DNA of 54,808 bases, taken from an uncultured Acetatifactor sp. (lineage in GTDB: Bacteria > Bacillota > Clostridia > Lachnospirales > Lachnospiraceae). A program made the position numbers and the translations under genes. The first letter of the stretch is position 1; every line of letters starts with the position of its first letter. Below the pieces are notes generated by a model, which worked only from the letters and a program-made list of their open reading frames with translations, searched no databases and was not told the DNA's origin. The stretch is from positions 1 to 54,808 of the forward strand of contig CANQBS010000009.1 in the NCBI GenBank assembly GCA_947589075.1, in the 5' to 3' direction. Shown here piece by piece: positions 24,791-35,037 of the stretch.

Positions 24791-27700
24791 TCATACTCCT
24801 TCCACGCATTTTTCCAGATAGAAGGAATATAAAATCTTCTGCTTCACGGGAAGAGCCGTCAGTCTGCAAAGCGCCTCCTCATAATACTTAAGCTGCACCT
24901 CATAGCGGTTCCAAAGCTCCTGGGGCGTTTCAACCGCATCTGTTTTGTAATCAACTATCACCAGCTGTCCTTCCTCAATGAAATATGCGTCCACGATCCC
25001 CTGGATCAGAACCGTCTCTTCCTCAGGAAATTCCGGATCCAGACGTCCCGCGCTGACCCCGTAGACAAAAGGCTGCTCCCGGTGAAGCTGTCCTCTGTCG
25101 GCGGCGCGCCACATCCTCCAGGCCAGTTCGGATTCGAAAAAGGCAGTCATCTTATACTCATTTACCGTTTTTCTGTATTCTTCAGATAATCGTCCGGCCG
25201 CAAGAAGGGCGTCCAGCTGATCCTGCAGATTTTTACGCAGAACCGCATGGGAAGTACAGGAAGCATGGGAATCATGGGAAACAAGGGAACGCCCCTGCTG
25301 TCCGCGCCCAAATGCTTCCTGGAAAACACTTTTCTCCCGTGGCAGTTCCGAAAAGATCCCCCTGTACAAAGTATGAAAATCTATGAGCTGCATCGCTTTA
25401 TGGAAAGCATTTCCCCTGGCTGCTCCTCCGGGTTCTTCCTTCGTGCGCATAAAGCGGGGAATATAAGGTACGATTTCCTTTTCCTCGAATAGATGGAAAG
25501 CAGCCTCGTCTTTTTCCTCCAGGGCTGCAAATTTCAATTCGGAAACCGTGGTCTTGGTATATAATCTGCGAAGCATCCCCAAAGGATACTGCCACGCAAA
25601 GCGCTGTCCGAGCCCCGCAAGGGCATTCTGATCCGCATACTTTTCCGGTCGGAGCAGTCTCTGGCGCTTTTCCATAAGCCGGACCTGTTCCCTTTGGTCA
25701 TTTACAGAGAATTCCCCGGCATTCAGGATCCTCACGTCCACTCCCGCATTCCCTGCCACAGGCAGCAGGAAATCCAGGTAACAGCCGCTTTCCATAAAAT
25801 CCGGATAAGGGAGGGATCCCGTCCCATACTGCTGCTCCTCCCATTTTGCGGCCGCATTCTCCAGCACTCCCGTCATGATCAGTTTTTCCCTGGGCCGCGT
25901 CAGGGCAACATATAACACCCGAAGTTCCTCGGACAGGCTGTCCTCCCTCATTTTCCGCGCCAGGGCAAGACGGCGCAGGGTTTTGTTGCGGATCCTTTTT
26001 TCCGCATCCACATAATCCGTGCCGATCCCCATATCCATATCCACGATCATGGACTGACTGGTATCCTGCATATTGAAGCGCTTTGACAGACCGCTTACGA
26101 AGGTAACGGGAAATTCCAGGCCCTTGCTCTTATGAATGCTCATAATGCGCACTACATCGGCATTTTCATCCAGAAGCGCCGCCTCTCCAAAGTCCACATC
26201 ATATTTTTCCAGCTGCTCTATATAGCGGACGAAATGAAACAAACCGTGATAGCTGGTTTTCTCAAAATCAGAAGCCTTGGTAAACAGCATTTCCACGTTA
26301 GCGCGCCGCTTGCTGCCTGCGGGCAGGGCAGTCACATAATCCAAGTATCCTGTCTCCCCGGCGATCTGCTGCAGCAGTTCCCGAATCGGCATATAGACAG
26401 TCATTCTGCGGAAGCGGCGGATCTTTGTCAAAAAGCCTGCAATCTTTTCCCGCAGCGCAGGGGAAACGTCCGCTTCTGCAGAACTGCCGGGATTCTCACT
26501 TTCAGGATTTCCGCTGTCAGAATTTCTGCTGTCAGGATTTTCACTGTCAGGATTTTCACTGTCAGTGTCTCCGCCTTCAAAACCTTCCCAGTTTTTTCCT
26601 GACAAAGATTCCAGCACCTCCGCCAGACAGCGTTCCTTATCCCTGCTTCGGATCAGGGCGATCTCTTCTTCCGAAAAACCTCCGAAGAAAGATTTCATCA
26701 CCCCAAACAACGGGATCTCCTGCCTCGGATTATCCAGCACCCTGAGAAGCTGCAGCAGATCCTGCACCTCGGATGCGGCAAAATAGCCTGTTTTCGATGT
26801 GATATATGTGGGGATCCCTTCCTGCTCCAGGATTTTTTGAAACTCTTCATCCCAGCCGCTGGCGGTGCGCAGCAGGATCACAATATCCCGAAACTGTACC
26901 GGACGCAGCTGGCCGCTCTCTTTATCCGTCACCAGGAAGCCGTCCATCAGTTCCTTAATGCGGGCGGCGATTGCCAGGGCCTCTGCCTGCCTGGCAGTCA
27001 GACTTTTCCCGGACGTTTCTTCCCCGGATCCTCCCTTTTCCTCCGAGCAGTCAGCCGGGACCGGATCCTCCTGCCTGGGCTTTTCCACCAGAAGAAGCTC
27101 GCTCTCACATCCATGATTCTCCGGATAAGAGGCTCCGGCGTAAAGAGCCGCCCTGTCGTCATAATCGATCCCGCCGGTCTGTCTGCTCATGATACCCCGG
27201 AAAATTCCGTTCACCGTATCCACCACTTCCCTGCGGCTGCGGAAATTTCTGGAAAGATCGATCCTCTGGCAGGACCCGTCTTCTTCCGTGTAAGCATCGT
27301 ATTTTTCCAGGAACAGCTCCGGGCGGGCAAGACGGAATTTATAGATGCTCTGCTTCACGTCTCCCACCATAAAGCGGTTGTAATTTCCATCCTCCTCACC
27401 GGATATGGCGCTCAAGAGATATTCCTGTACCAGATTGCTGTCCTGGTATTCGTCAATGAGGATCTCGGCGAAGTGCTGCCTGTATTCCAGTGCCACCTGA
27501 CTGGGGCGCACTTCTTCCCCTTCCCTGTCCAGAAGGATCTCCAGGGCATAATGCTCCAGGTCCGAAAAATCCACCAGTTTATCCGCCCATTTTCGTTCCT
27601 TCAGGCGTCTGCGGTATTCCAGGACCAGATCCACCAGGGTTTCCACAGCCTCCGCACAGGCGCCCATCTGCTTTGCTGCAAGGGGCAGGGGAGTTGTAAA

Positions 27701-28708
27701 AAAGCGGGCTGCCAGGTCGGTCAGGATCGCCTTCACGCGGGCGCGCAGATTCTTTGCCAGCTCCCGTTTTGCCCCTGATACGGTCTCGTCCTTTTTGGAA
27801 GAAAGGCGTCCGAAGACAAAAGCAGGGAGCCATACCCCATAATCCTCCAGCTTTTCCAGCTTCAGCAAATGCTCCAGCTGCTCCAGCTCCCGGTCTGCCA
27901 GCTCTCCATACATATATGGTCCGTCCGGTTCATGACAGAGGGACACGATCTGGCGATAGACCTCCTGACAGCCCTCCAGCATTTTTCGGATGTGGGCCGT
28001 AAGATACCGCCCAAAATCAGTCTCTCCAAGTTCTTCCGGCCTGCAGGGCGCATAATCCTTCCTGCGCGCGGCAAGCCACTCCTCCGGCCAGGGAAAGCTT
28101 TCCGCGAACCGGTTCAGGGACTGGATATAGCCCTCCAGCAGCTTTTCCCCGGTGACAGGACTTCCTCCGGGGCAGAAATATTCCACGCAGTTTTCAAAGG
28201 CTGTGGGCGTCTCCGTCTCCCCCGTCTGTTCAGCGCCGACTTCTTTTCCCTTATATTTCTCCGCAAATTTATCTTCAAAAAGCCCTTCCATCACCTCCTG
28301 CTCTAAAAGTCTCTTTTCTCCCTCATCCATCACCCGGAAAGCGGGATCCATTCCGATCTCATGAAAGTGATTTTTCAGCAAAAACATACAGAAACTGTCT
28401 ATTGTTGTGATCTGGGCGTTATGCAGCAGCGCCGCCTGTCTCTGGATGTGGTCGGACTGCGGATGCAGGGCAAGTTCCCTGGAAACTCCCAGGCTGATAC
28501 GTTCCCGCATTTCAGCGGCGGCGGCATTGGTAAAGGTCACGATCAGCAGCCTGTCGATATCCACAGGCTGTTCTTCGCTGCAGATCATACGAATGATACG
28601 TTCTACCAGCACAGCGGTCTTGCCGCTTCCCGCCGCAGCAGAAACCAGAATATTCCGATGGTGCAGATCTATGACCTTCTGCTGCTGCGGAGTAAACGAA
28701 ATCGCCAT
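24791..28708 (-). CDS. addA: ATP-dependent helicase/nuclease subunit AddA
   Basis: UvrD-like helicase and nuclease of the AddAB double-strand break repair complex. Walker A (SAAAGSGKTAVLVERI) is at residues 29-44; LIDEYQDSN is near residue 425 and the RecB-type nuclease motif GIVDAYF...IVDYKTD is near residue 1255. Its 1305 aa is the normal size. An SENPDSENPDSRN low-complexity insert near residues 720-740 is coded by five 15-bp DNA repeats. The start at 28708 (ATG GCG ATT) follows AAAGGAGGA; a GTG 6 bases earlier is the alternative. It is the last gene of the mpg-addB-addA run. Confidence 0.96.
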   Translation of the reverse strand: MAISFTPQQQKVIDLHHRNILVSAAAGSGKTAVLVERIIRMICSEEQPVDIDRLLIVTFTNAAAAEMRERISLGVSRELALHPQSDHIQRQAALLHNAQITTIDSFCMFLLKNHFHEIGMDPAFRVMDEGEKRLLEQEVMEGLFEDKFAEKYKGKEVGAEQTGETETPTAFENCVEYFCPGGSPVTGEKLLEGYIQSLNRFAESFPWPEEWLAARRKDYAPCRPEELGETDFGRYLTAHIRKMLEGCQEVYRQIVSLCHEPDGPYMYGELADRELEQLEHLLKLEKLEDYGVWLPAFVFGRLSSKKDETVSGAKRELAKNLRARVKAILTDLAARFFTTPLPLAAKQMGACAEAVETLVDLVLEYRRRLKERKWADKLVDFSDLEHYALEILLDREGEEVRPSQVALEYRQHFAEILIDEYQDSNLVQEYLLSAISGEEDGNYNRFMVGDVKQSIYKFRLARPELFLEKYDAYTEEDGSCQRIDLSRNFRSRREVVDTVNGIFRGIMSRQTGGIDYDDRAALYAGASYPENHGCESELLLVEKPRQEDPVPADCSEEKGGSGEETSGKSLTARQAEALAIAARIKELMDGFLVTDKESGQLRPVQFRDIVILLRTASGWDEEFQKILEQEGIPTYITSKTGYFAASEVQDLLQLLRVLDNPRQEIPLFGVMKSFFGGFSEEEIALIRSRDKERCLAEVLESLSGKNWEGFEGGDTDSENPDSENPDSRNSDSGNPESENPGSSAEADVSPALREKIAGFLTKIRRFRRMTVYMPIRELLQQIAGETGYLDYVTALPAGSKRRANVEMLFTKASDFEKTSYHGLFHFVRYIEQLEKYDVDFGEAALLDENADVVRIMSIHKSKGLEFPVTFVSGLSKRFNMQDTSQSMIVDMDMGIGTDYVDAEKRIRNKTLRRLALARKMREDSLSEELRVLYVALTRPREKLIMTGVLENAAAKWEEQQYGTGSLPYPDFMESGCYLDFLLPVAGNAGVDVRILNAGEFSVNDQREQVRLMEKRQRLLRPEKYADQNALAGLGQRFAWQYPLGMLRRLYTKTTVSELKFAALEEKDEAAFHLFEEKEIVPYIPRFMRTKEEPGGAARGNAFHKAMQLIDFHTLYRGIFSELPREKSVFQEAFGRGQQGRSLVSHDSHASCTSHAVLRKNLQDQLDALLAAGRLSEEYRKTVNEYKMTAFFESELAWRMWRAADRGQLHREQPFVYGVSAGRLDPEFPEEETVLIQGIVDAYFIEEGQLVIVDYKTDAVETPQELWNRYEVQLKYYEEALCRLTALPVKQKILYSFYLEKCVEGV
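26491..26565 (-). repeat. 15-bp tandem repeats inside addA
   Basis: Five copies of a 15-bp unit (GATTTTCACTGTCAG type) stay in frame and encode NPDSE-like pentapeptides. Copy number could vary between strains without breaking the gene. Confidence 0.75.
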
Positions 28709-28738
28709 CCCCACTCCTCCTTTTCAAATCAATTCAGA

Positions 28739-31700
28739 TCACATCTTTTTCATGCGTTCCAGGGCTTCATCCTTCGACAGCTCTTCCAGTTCCCGCTTAT
28801 AATATCCCGGTATGGAAGGATCAAAACCGCATACTCTGCGGTATGCGCAGTAGGTACAGGCATTTTCCTGACCTTTTTCATAGGGATTCAGCCCTATCCT
28901 CCCAGCCAGGATCTCCTGTCCGATGGAAAGCACCTTTTCATTCACATAATTGCTGATCACCTTAAGCTCCTCCCCGCTCATCACAAAAGACCGGGCGGAA
29001 AAACTTCCGTCCTTCTTTCGTTCTACAGGGATCACCGCTGAACGCCCGGCAAAAAAGCGGTCCAGTTTCTCCACGATGCCATCCTCCGAGCTTACGACGC
29101 CCTTCATGCGCAGTTTTTCCAGAAGCTGTGCGTCCAGTTCTTCCTCAGACAGCTCCACCGGACTCTCCACCGTAGGATCTTCAATATGATAATAAAGCAT
29201 GGCGGCGGGCACGATCTCCTTCTGGGGATGTTTTTTTCCTTCCATCTCCATCGCCGCGTTCATATAGACCACCAGCTGCAGCTGCAGCCCGTAGTACAGC
29301 GCCGCCAGATCAAACTGCCGGCTGCCGGACTTATAATCGATCACCTTCACGTAAACATGCTTCTCGTCCTCCGCAATATCCACCCGGTCGATCCTGCCCC
29401 GCAGATGCATCTTCTCTTCTTCAGACAGGGCTATATTGACGCTTTCCAGATCTTCGGCATAACGGAAAGACATCTCATAGGCCTCCGGCACAAATTCCCC
29501 CTGCCTTAACTGGCTCTGCAAAGTGAATACTGTTCTTGTCAGCACCCGGTTCATCCTGGTAATGGCGTATACATTGCGGGCGCTGCTGTAAAGCACCGAC
29601 TCACCGTATTCCGACGCGCAGGCCTCCAGGGCTTCCTTCACTTCCTGCTCCCCGAACTCCCGGGGGAAATCAAACCAGGTATACTCGCTTTCCGAAAGCC
29701 TTTTCGAGAAACGCTCCAGCACTCCGTGAAACACATTGCCCAGGTCCACGTTTTCAAAACCGAACTCCTCCCGCTCCCTCAGGGAAAGCCCATACTGAAG
29801 AAAATGTCTGTATGCGCAGGCCGCATAGGTCTCCAGACGGCTGACGCTGTTTTCCAGTTCCAGGCCGTACAGAGCCCTGGCTACGACCCTGGACAGGCCG
29901 CTGTCCTCATACCTCTGAAAAGCCGCCCGGGTCAGTTCATCCCTCTTTTCGCGCATCAGCCCGTCTCCGTGTCCATAAGCTTCATACAGGGTGAAAAAAG
30001 CCCGCTCCCGGGAAGCTTCCCTGTAACCCTCCACAAAATTCCGCAGACCCTCCGCAAGATAAGAAGCGCCTTCCCCGGGCGTCACCACCTGCTCCAGCAT
30101 CGGCTTCTGTTCGGGATATTCCGCCTCAAGCCCGGGCAGAAGCTCTTTCACCACATCGATCAGATAAGCCGGACGGATAGACTTTCCCTGGCTGTTTACC
30201 TTGGAGAAGGAAAGATACAGCTCATGGGAAGGCTTCGTCATATTCAGATACAAATAGAGCCTTTGTATGTACATCTGCTGTCTGGGGGAAGGCGCCAGTT
30301 CCAGATCGGATTCTCTTAAAAATTCCCGATCCATATCGGATATGATGCCGCCCTTGGAGGCGTTCCTGGGAATATTCCCGTCATTCACTCCCAAAAAGAA
30401 CAGAGCCTTTACCTGCTTCAGCCTGGTCCGCTCCATATCTCCCACCACTGCCCGGTCCACATTCTGAGGGATCGTCCCCACCTTGATCTCCCCAAAGCCG
30501 GCATCCAGGATATCCGCAAATTCCCGCAGAGAAATGGTCTCCGTTCCCAGCAGCTCATAGATCTGATCCAGAAGATCCATTACCAGCCTGTAGATCTGAG
30601 CATACTCTCTGGCACGGGCGCTCTGGTTATCCGCTTCAAACATCCTCTCAAAGCCGGCCAGCTTCTCCTGCACCTTGTTTTCCACCAAAAATGCGTACAG
30701 ACGGTTCACATAATCCCCCACAGTCTCCTTGCTTTTCCCGTGAAGGCATTCTACCTGAGCCATAAAACGCTCCCGGATCCGGTTCAGGTTCACAAGCTTT
30801 TCCTCGTCCTCCCCCATCTCGGCGGTTTTATACACAAAAAGACGGCTCCACTTCCGATAGCCCCGGACGCCTGTCCGGACACAGTAATCTTCCAGCTCGT
30901 CCGCTTCCTCCATGGTAATGTCCGCCAGACCGCTCCTCAGATAATGGAACACTGCCTCATAGGCAAAATCCTTTTCATACAGCTCAAGGGCGCTCCTGAT
31001 AAATTCTATCATGGGATTCAGCACGATCTGTCTGGTGCGGTCGATATAGCAGGGAATCCCCATCTGAGCAAATTCCGTCTCCACATAGGGCGCATATTCT
31101 TCCATGTCCCCCAGGATAAACGCAATATCCCGGAAGCCGTATCCCTTTTCCCGCACCAGTTCAAGGGCCTTAAGCCCCGCCTGATGCACCTCTCTGGCAG
31201 GAGCGGAGGTCTCAATGATATGGATGCTGTCCTGGGGCTTTCCATAAGGCATCAGGGGATAGCGGAACAGATTCCGCTCCAAAGCCTGCAGCGCAGGACT
31301 TTCCTCAAAGCGGTGATGCTTCTGACCGCCGGACATGCTTACGAATACATCCTGTCCCCTGCCGACATTTACTTCTCCGGCAAGCTTCTGCAGATCCCCC
31401 ACAGTTTTCTTGGTCATGTGAAAAAGCTTCTGCTCCCCGTCCGGCTTATAGGGGTTTTCCCCCTCTCCCAGAGTCAGGCAGACGATGGTTTCCCGGGACA
31501 GGCGCAGGATCTCCTGGATCACCCGGTTCTGGATGGGTGTAAAGCCTGTAAAGCCGTCAAAGGCCACAACGCTGTCCCTGACCAACTCCGACCTCTCCAG
31601 ACTGCGGCGCAGCAGATCCAGAGATCCTTCCGTCGTAATAAATTTACCCTCTATGTATTCCTGAAAGCCCCGGTAAAGCGCTGCCAGATCCTTCAGCTTG

Positions 31701-32161
31701 TGCACCAGGGCTCCCCTTTTTTCGGAAAAAGCGATGAGCTTATTCATATCTTCCGGACTGATCCCGTACTGCATGAACTCGGAAAGGGCGCTTTTTACCT
31801 CATGGATATAGCCCTGCCTGTGGAGATGTCCCCCAAGGACAGGAAGCTCGTCCTTAAGCTGCAGAGCCACCTTCTGCAGCACCAGACTTTTCCCGGTATC
31901 ATCCAGCACCGGCGTATCCAGCTCCCCTACCTCGTCGAAGACCCGATATGTCAGCCGTCCGAAGCTCAGCACATCGATATTCAGGATACCGCCCCGTTCA
32001 TGCAGGGCCACCAGATCCTTCTGGGTCTGCATGGTAAACTGATCCGGCACGATCACCAGAAAAGTCCTCTCCGGCTCCGCAACGGCTCTTTCCACAATTT
32101 CCTGATATAGTCTCCTGCTCTTGCCGGAGCCGGAGGCGCCGAAAAAAAATCGCAGGCTCAT
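28739..32161 (-). CDS. addB: ATP-dependent nuclease subunit AddB
   Basis: 1140-aa second subunit of AddAB. The N-terminal FGASGSGKSRRLYQEI carries the ATP-binding loop. The C-terminal RecB-type nuclease domain has IDRVDI and VIDYKSG, and the four-cysteine iron-sulfur site appears as TYAACAYRHF near residue 775 and CTYCAYRRVC at residues about 1110-1119. The ATG at 32161 has GGAGG 8 bases before it, and it overlaps the mpg stop (ATGA). It lies 30 bp upstream of addA. The cysteine count indicates that the Fe-S cluster is intact. Confidence 0.96.
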   Translation of the reverse strand: MSLRFFFGASGSGKSRRLYQEIVERAVAEPERTFLVIVPDQFTMQTQKDLVALHERGGILNIDVLSFGRLTYRVFDEVGELDTPVLDDTGKSLVLQKVALQLKDELPVLGGHLHRQGYIHEVKSALSEFMQYGISPEDMNKLIAFSEKRGALVHKLKDLAALYRGFQEYIEGKFITTEGSLDLLRRSLERSELVRDSVVAFDGFTGFTPIQNRVIQEILRLSRETIVCLTLGEGENPYKPDGEQKLFHMTKKTVGDLQKLAGEVNVGRGQDVFVSMSGGQKHHRFEESPALQALERNLFRYPLMPYGKPQDSIHIIETSAPAREVHQAGLKALELVREKGYGFRDIAFILGDMEEYAPYVETEFAQMGIPCYIDRTRQIVLNPMIEFIRSALELYEKDFAYEAVFHYLRSGLADITMEEADELEDYCVRTGVRGYRKWSRLFVYKTAEMGEDEEKLVNLNRIRERFMAQVECLHGKSKETVGDYVNRLYAFLVENKVQEKLAGFERMFEADNQSARAREYAQIYRLVMDLLDQIYELLGTETISLREFADILDAGFGEIKVGTIPQNVDRAVVGDMERTRLKQVKALFFLGVNDGNIPRNASKGGIISDMDREFLRESDLELAPSPRQQMYIQRLYLYLNMTKPSHELYLSFSKVNSQGKSIRPAYLIDVVKELLPGLEAEYPEQKPMLEQVVTPGEGASYLAEGLRNFVEGYREASRERAFFTLYEAYGHGDGLMREKRDELTRAAFQRYEDSGLSRVVARALYGLELENSVSRLETYAACAYRHFLQYGLSLREREEFGFENVDLGNVFHGVLERFSKRLSESEYTWFDFPREFGEQEVKEALEACASEYGESVLYSSARNVYAITRMNRVLTRTVFTLQSQLRQGEFVPEAYEMSFRYAEDLESVNIALSEEEKMHLRGRIDRVDIAEDEKHVYVKVIDYKSGSRQFDLAALYYGLQLQLVVYMNAAMEMEGKKHPQKEIVPAAMLYYHIEDPTVESPVELSEEELDAQLLEKLRMKGVVSSEDGIVEKLDRFFAGRSAVIPVERKKDGSFSARSFVMSGEELKVISNYVNEKVLSIGQEILAGRIGLNPYEKGQENACTYCAYRRVCGFDPSIPGYYKRELEELSKDEALERMKKM

Positions 32162-32937
32162 AGATAAAACCTCCACAAATAATCCGCCGCTTCCCCGGCA
32201 TAATCGATGCCGATGCGCTTTCCTTCATGAATCTGTCCCGGAAGGATCCTGATCCCTTCCGTTACATAGAAAAAGGGACTATTCACCAGATCCACATCAT
32301 TGTCTTCTTTTTTGATCTCCATGGCGATGCAGAGCCTGCCCGGTCCGTCGGAGAGGTGCGCGCGTATGGAGGCGGGAATATTCCCCTTTTCCTCCAGCCT
32401 CTTCTTCCGGGTCTCTTCAGGCTTTTTCCTCCGGCTTTCTTCCAGCTTCTTTCGTCTGAGCAGTTCCATCCTGCGCCTGGATTCCTCGTCCGCCGCAGCC
32501 ACGCTGCGCAGCAGCACAGCTTCCGGCACGTCCGGGAGAGCAGTCACAATATTCATGCATTGATATATCCCATAGATCAGGTAAACATAGGAGGTTCCTC
32601 CCTGATGGAACATGGGCTCCGTCCGGGAGGTGCGCCGCCCGCCATAGGAATGGGAACCCTTATCCTCTATCCCCATATAGCTCTCCGCCTCGGTGATGAC
32701 GCCCCGGACGGTCCCCACAGAGGTCTCATGCACCAAAACCTTTCCCAGAAGCTCCTTTGCCACCGTGATGCCGTCACGGGTGAAAAAATCCCTGGGAAGA
32801 CGCCTGCCGGAAGGGATCCGTCCGAATTGTAATACAGACAGGTTCTCAGGCTGATATTCAAACTGATCCTGCAGCTGGCTTTCCAACTGTTTTTTCAATC
32901 GTCTTTCCAATCGTTTTTCCAATTGTTCTTCAGGCAT
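32158..32937 (-). CDS. mpg: 3-methyladenine DNA glycosylase (AAG/Mpg type)
   Basis: Base-excision glycosylase of the alkyladenine family. The order of motifs fits: FFTRDGITVAKELLGK, VITEAESYMG with the catalytic Glu, and YLIYGIYQCMNIVTA. These are followed by SDGPGRLCIAMEI. Two things are odd: an N-terminal Lys/Arg/Glu/Leu-rich extension of about 45 residues and a similar charged insert (KLEESRRKKPEETRKKRLE) before SDGPG. The start at 32937 has AGGAGGG just upstream; an earlier frame start at 33045 runs through a tandem repeat. It overlaps addB by 4 bp. Confidence 0.9.
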   Translation of the reverse strand: MPEEQLEKRLERRLKKQLESQLQDQFEYQPENLSVLQFGRIPSGRRLPRDFFTRDGITVAKELLGKVLVHETSVGTVRGVITEAESYMGIEDKGSHSYGGRRTSRTEPMFHQGGTSYVYLIYGIYQCMNIVTALPDVPEAVLLRSVAAADEESRRRMELLRRKKLEESRRKKPEETRKKRLEEKGNIPASIRAHLSDGPGRLCIAMEIKKEDNDVDLVNSPFFYVTEGIRILPGQIHEGKRIGIDYAGEAADYLWRFYL

Positions 32938-32980
32938 TTTCCCTCCTGAGCCCTCCCCGCTTATCTTCTTTCTTCCCTTT

Positions 32981-33078
32981 GTCCTGGGCAGAATGTCCTG
33001 GACAGAATGTCCTGGACAACATGACCTGGACAGCATGGCCGGCACAACCTGTTTTGGACAACGTGCCCTGAGCAGGTT
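32981..33078. repeat. 14-bp tandem repeat, seven units
   Basis: Units of the type GTCCTGGACAGAAT start at 32981, 32995, 33009, 33023, 33037, 33051 and 33065, decaying to the right. They lie between mpg and xth. Confidence 0.75.
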
Positions 33079-33084
33079 ATCCCC

Positions 33085-33840
33085 TCAGTCCCGCAGCACA
33101 AGCTCCACAGGACAATGATCAGAGCCTGTCACCTGTGTATGGATCGAAGCATTAAGCAGCCTGTCCTTCAGAATCTGGGAGGTTACAAAATAGTCGATAC
33201 GCCAGCCTGCGTTCTTTTCCCTCGCCCGGAAGCGATAGGACCACCAGGAATAAATATCCCGCTGATCGGGATAAAAATACCGGAAAGTATCAATAAATCC
33301 GTTTTCCATGAGCCGATCGAAGCATCCTCTTTCTTTGTCCGTGAATCCGGCGTTGTGCCGGTTGGTCTTCGGATTCTTCAGGTCGATCTCCTTATGAGCC
33401 ACGTTTAAGTCTCCGCAGAAAACCACAGGCTTCTTCTCCTCCAGCCTCTTCAGATATGCCAGAAAGGCTTCTTCCCACTGCATACGGTAATCCAGCCGTC
33501 TCAGCTCGTCCTGGGAATTCGGGGTGTAGACCGTGATCACATACAGATCCTCAAATTCTGCGGTAATAACACGCCCTTCATGGTCATGCTCCTCTATCCC
33601 GATGCCATAGGAGACGTTTAAAGGCTCCTTTTTCGTAAAAAGAGCAGTTCCGGAGTAGCCCTTCTTTTCAGCATAATTCCAGTACTGATGATAGCCCGAA
33701 AGTTCAAGCGCCACCTGCCCTTCCTGTACCTTCGTCTCCTGGAGACAGAAGATATCCGCATCCGCCTCCCTGAAAAAATCCAGAAATCCCTTCTCCATAC
33801 ATGCCCTGATCCCGTTCACGTTCCATGATATTAATTTCAT
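33085..33840 (-). CDS. xth: Exodeoxyribonuclease III / AP endonuclease
   Basis: Endonuclease/exonuclease/phosphatase-fold enzyme of base excision repair. It starts [13 protein letters not shown]; the metal ligand is in [15 protein letters not shown] and [12 protein letters not shown] follow, and the C-terminal GSDHCPVEL carries the Asp-His pair. Its 251 aa is typical. The ATG at 33840 has GGAG upstream. It lies upstream of mpg and may share repair roles with it, since glycosylase and AP endonuclease act in sequence. Confidence 0.95.
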   Translation of the reverse strand: MKLISWNVNGIRACMEKGFLDFFREADADIFCLQETKVQEGQVALELSGYHQYWNYAEKKGYSGTALFTKKEPLNVSYGIGIEEHDHEGRVITAEFEDLYVITVYTPNSQDELRRLDYRMQWEEAFLAYLKRLEEKKPVVFCGDLNVAHKEIDLKNPKTNRHNAGFTDKERGCFDRLMENGFIDTFRYFYPDQRDIYSWWSYRFRAREKNAGWRIDYFVTSQILKDRLLNASIHTQVTGSDHCPVELVLRD

Positions 33841-33915
33841 AATATTCTCCATTCCGCCGTCTGATGGACAGACCGCTTTGTACTTTGCTGTTTTCAGGAA
33901 AAAACAGATTCCTGA

Positions 33916-35037
33916 TCAATTGGCTCTGATAGAAATACTTACATAAGAAGCGCTGTATTCGTCATACTCTTCCTCCGGTTCCGTAACATAGGAAAAGTAT
34001 ATGCTGGAGCCGTCCTGGCCTTCCTCTTTTATGTTGATCTCATCATAATACGATCCGGCAGCCAATGTTTCCATAAAGTCCTCCGGCAGGGCATACTCCC
34101 TGAGAAGATCCTCTGAGGCAGCCCTGACATCCGCCTCCGACAAAAGACCATACAGACGCTTCAAGTCTTTTTCCAGCAGCGCCATGTTCTCCTGCTTGCT
34201 TTTCTGAATATCCAGCTCTACATGATATATGACTTCCGTAACAAGACCGTCATTTCCCACCCTCACAGAAAGATAGGATCGCTGTTCATCAAAATCATAC
34301 AGATAACCATATACGGAGTAGCCATAATCCTGATACTCTTCAAAGGGATCGTCTGCAGATACATAATAACACGTCTTTTCAAACTCCTCCTGCAGGTGAT
34401 AAACCGTCTCTGCCGCCAGCTGTTTTTCTTCCTTTACCACCCGCATGGAATCCGCATATTCGGGAATGTATAGCCCGACCAGCAGAGCCAGGGGAACAAG
34501 GACCAGAGGGATCACATATTTTTTTGCTTTTGGGATTTGTATATTACAGACTGACGCCACACGCCTGGCGTTAGAAAGCATTTCCCAATTCATTCCCACT
34601 GTGATCCCTATTGCCCCGACTGCGCCGGCCGCCTCCAGCCCTTTCCCGATCTTCTTTGCAGCGCCCTTTCCGTACTCCCCCAGGATCCTTCCGGCCGCCC
34701 CAAGTCCTACGGCTCCCGCTACCAGACCGGTATAATCTCCGTTGTCCTGCCAGACGTCCAGTTTCTGTACCAGCTCCTTCCATGCCCTTGCGGACATACC
34801 AAACCGGGTCACAAACATGGAGTATAAAAATATCAGCAGGTAGAAAACCACAATAGCCAAAAATACATACAGACCCATGGAAAAAAAGGTCCGGTTATCA
34901 AATACGATGTCATCCACCATGACCAATATAAGCCAGACGCCGCACATCACAAAATCCATGATCAGAGAAGCCGCTGCCACCTGCGGAAGAAGGTTATATT
35001 TCCGCACCAGTTTTTCTTCTTTTTCGCTTAATGTCAT
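33916..35037 (-). CDS. Membrane protein of unknown function (373 aa)
   Basis: Not recognised as a named family. Two TM segments lie near residues 23-45 and 60-85, then a Gly/Ala-rich stretch (GLGAAGRILGEYGKGAAKKIGKG) that may be membrane-associated, and a third TM near residues 180-200. A soluble C-terminal domain of about 170 residues follows, ending in acidic and serine-rich strands. The ATG at 35037 (MTLSEKEEKLVRK) is chosen for its GGAGG. It lies alone between xth and a 400-bp intergenic region. Confidence 0.75.
   Translation of the reverse strand: MTLSEKEEKLVRKYNLLPQVAAASLIMDFVMCGVWLILVMVDDIVFDNRTFFSMGLYVFLAIVVFYLLIFLYSMFVTRFGMSARAWKELVQKLDVWQDNGDYTGLVAGAVGLGAAGRILGEYGKGAAKKIGKGLEAAGAVGAIGITVGMNWEMLSNARRVASVCNIQIPKAKKYVIPLVLVPLALLVGLYIPEYADSMRVVKEEKQLAAETVYHLQEEFEKTCYYVSADDPFEEYQDYGYSVYGYLYDFDEQRSYLSVRVGNDGLVTEVIYHVELDIQKSKQENMALLEKDLKRLYGLLSEADVRAASEDLLREYALPEDFMETLAAGSYYDEINIKEEGQDGSSIYFSYVTEPEEEYDEYSASYVSISIRAN

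Noticed and set aside
24791..32161. TACCCC as the host AddAB Chi site
   Set aside because: The host chromosome in this window shows no enrichment or polarity of the word, which a host Chi site should.
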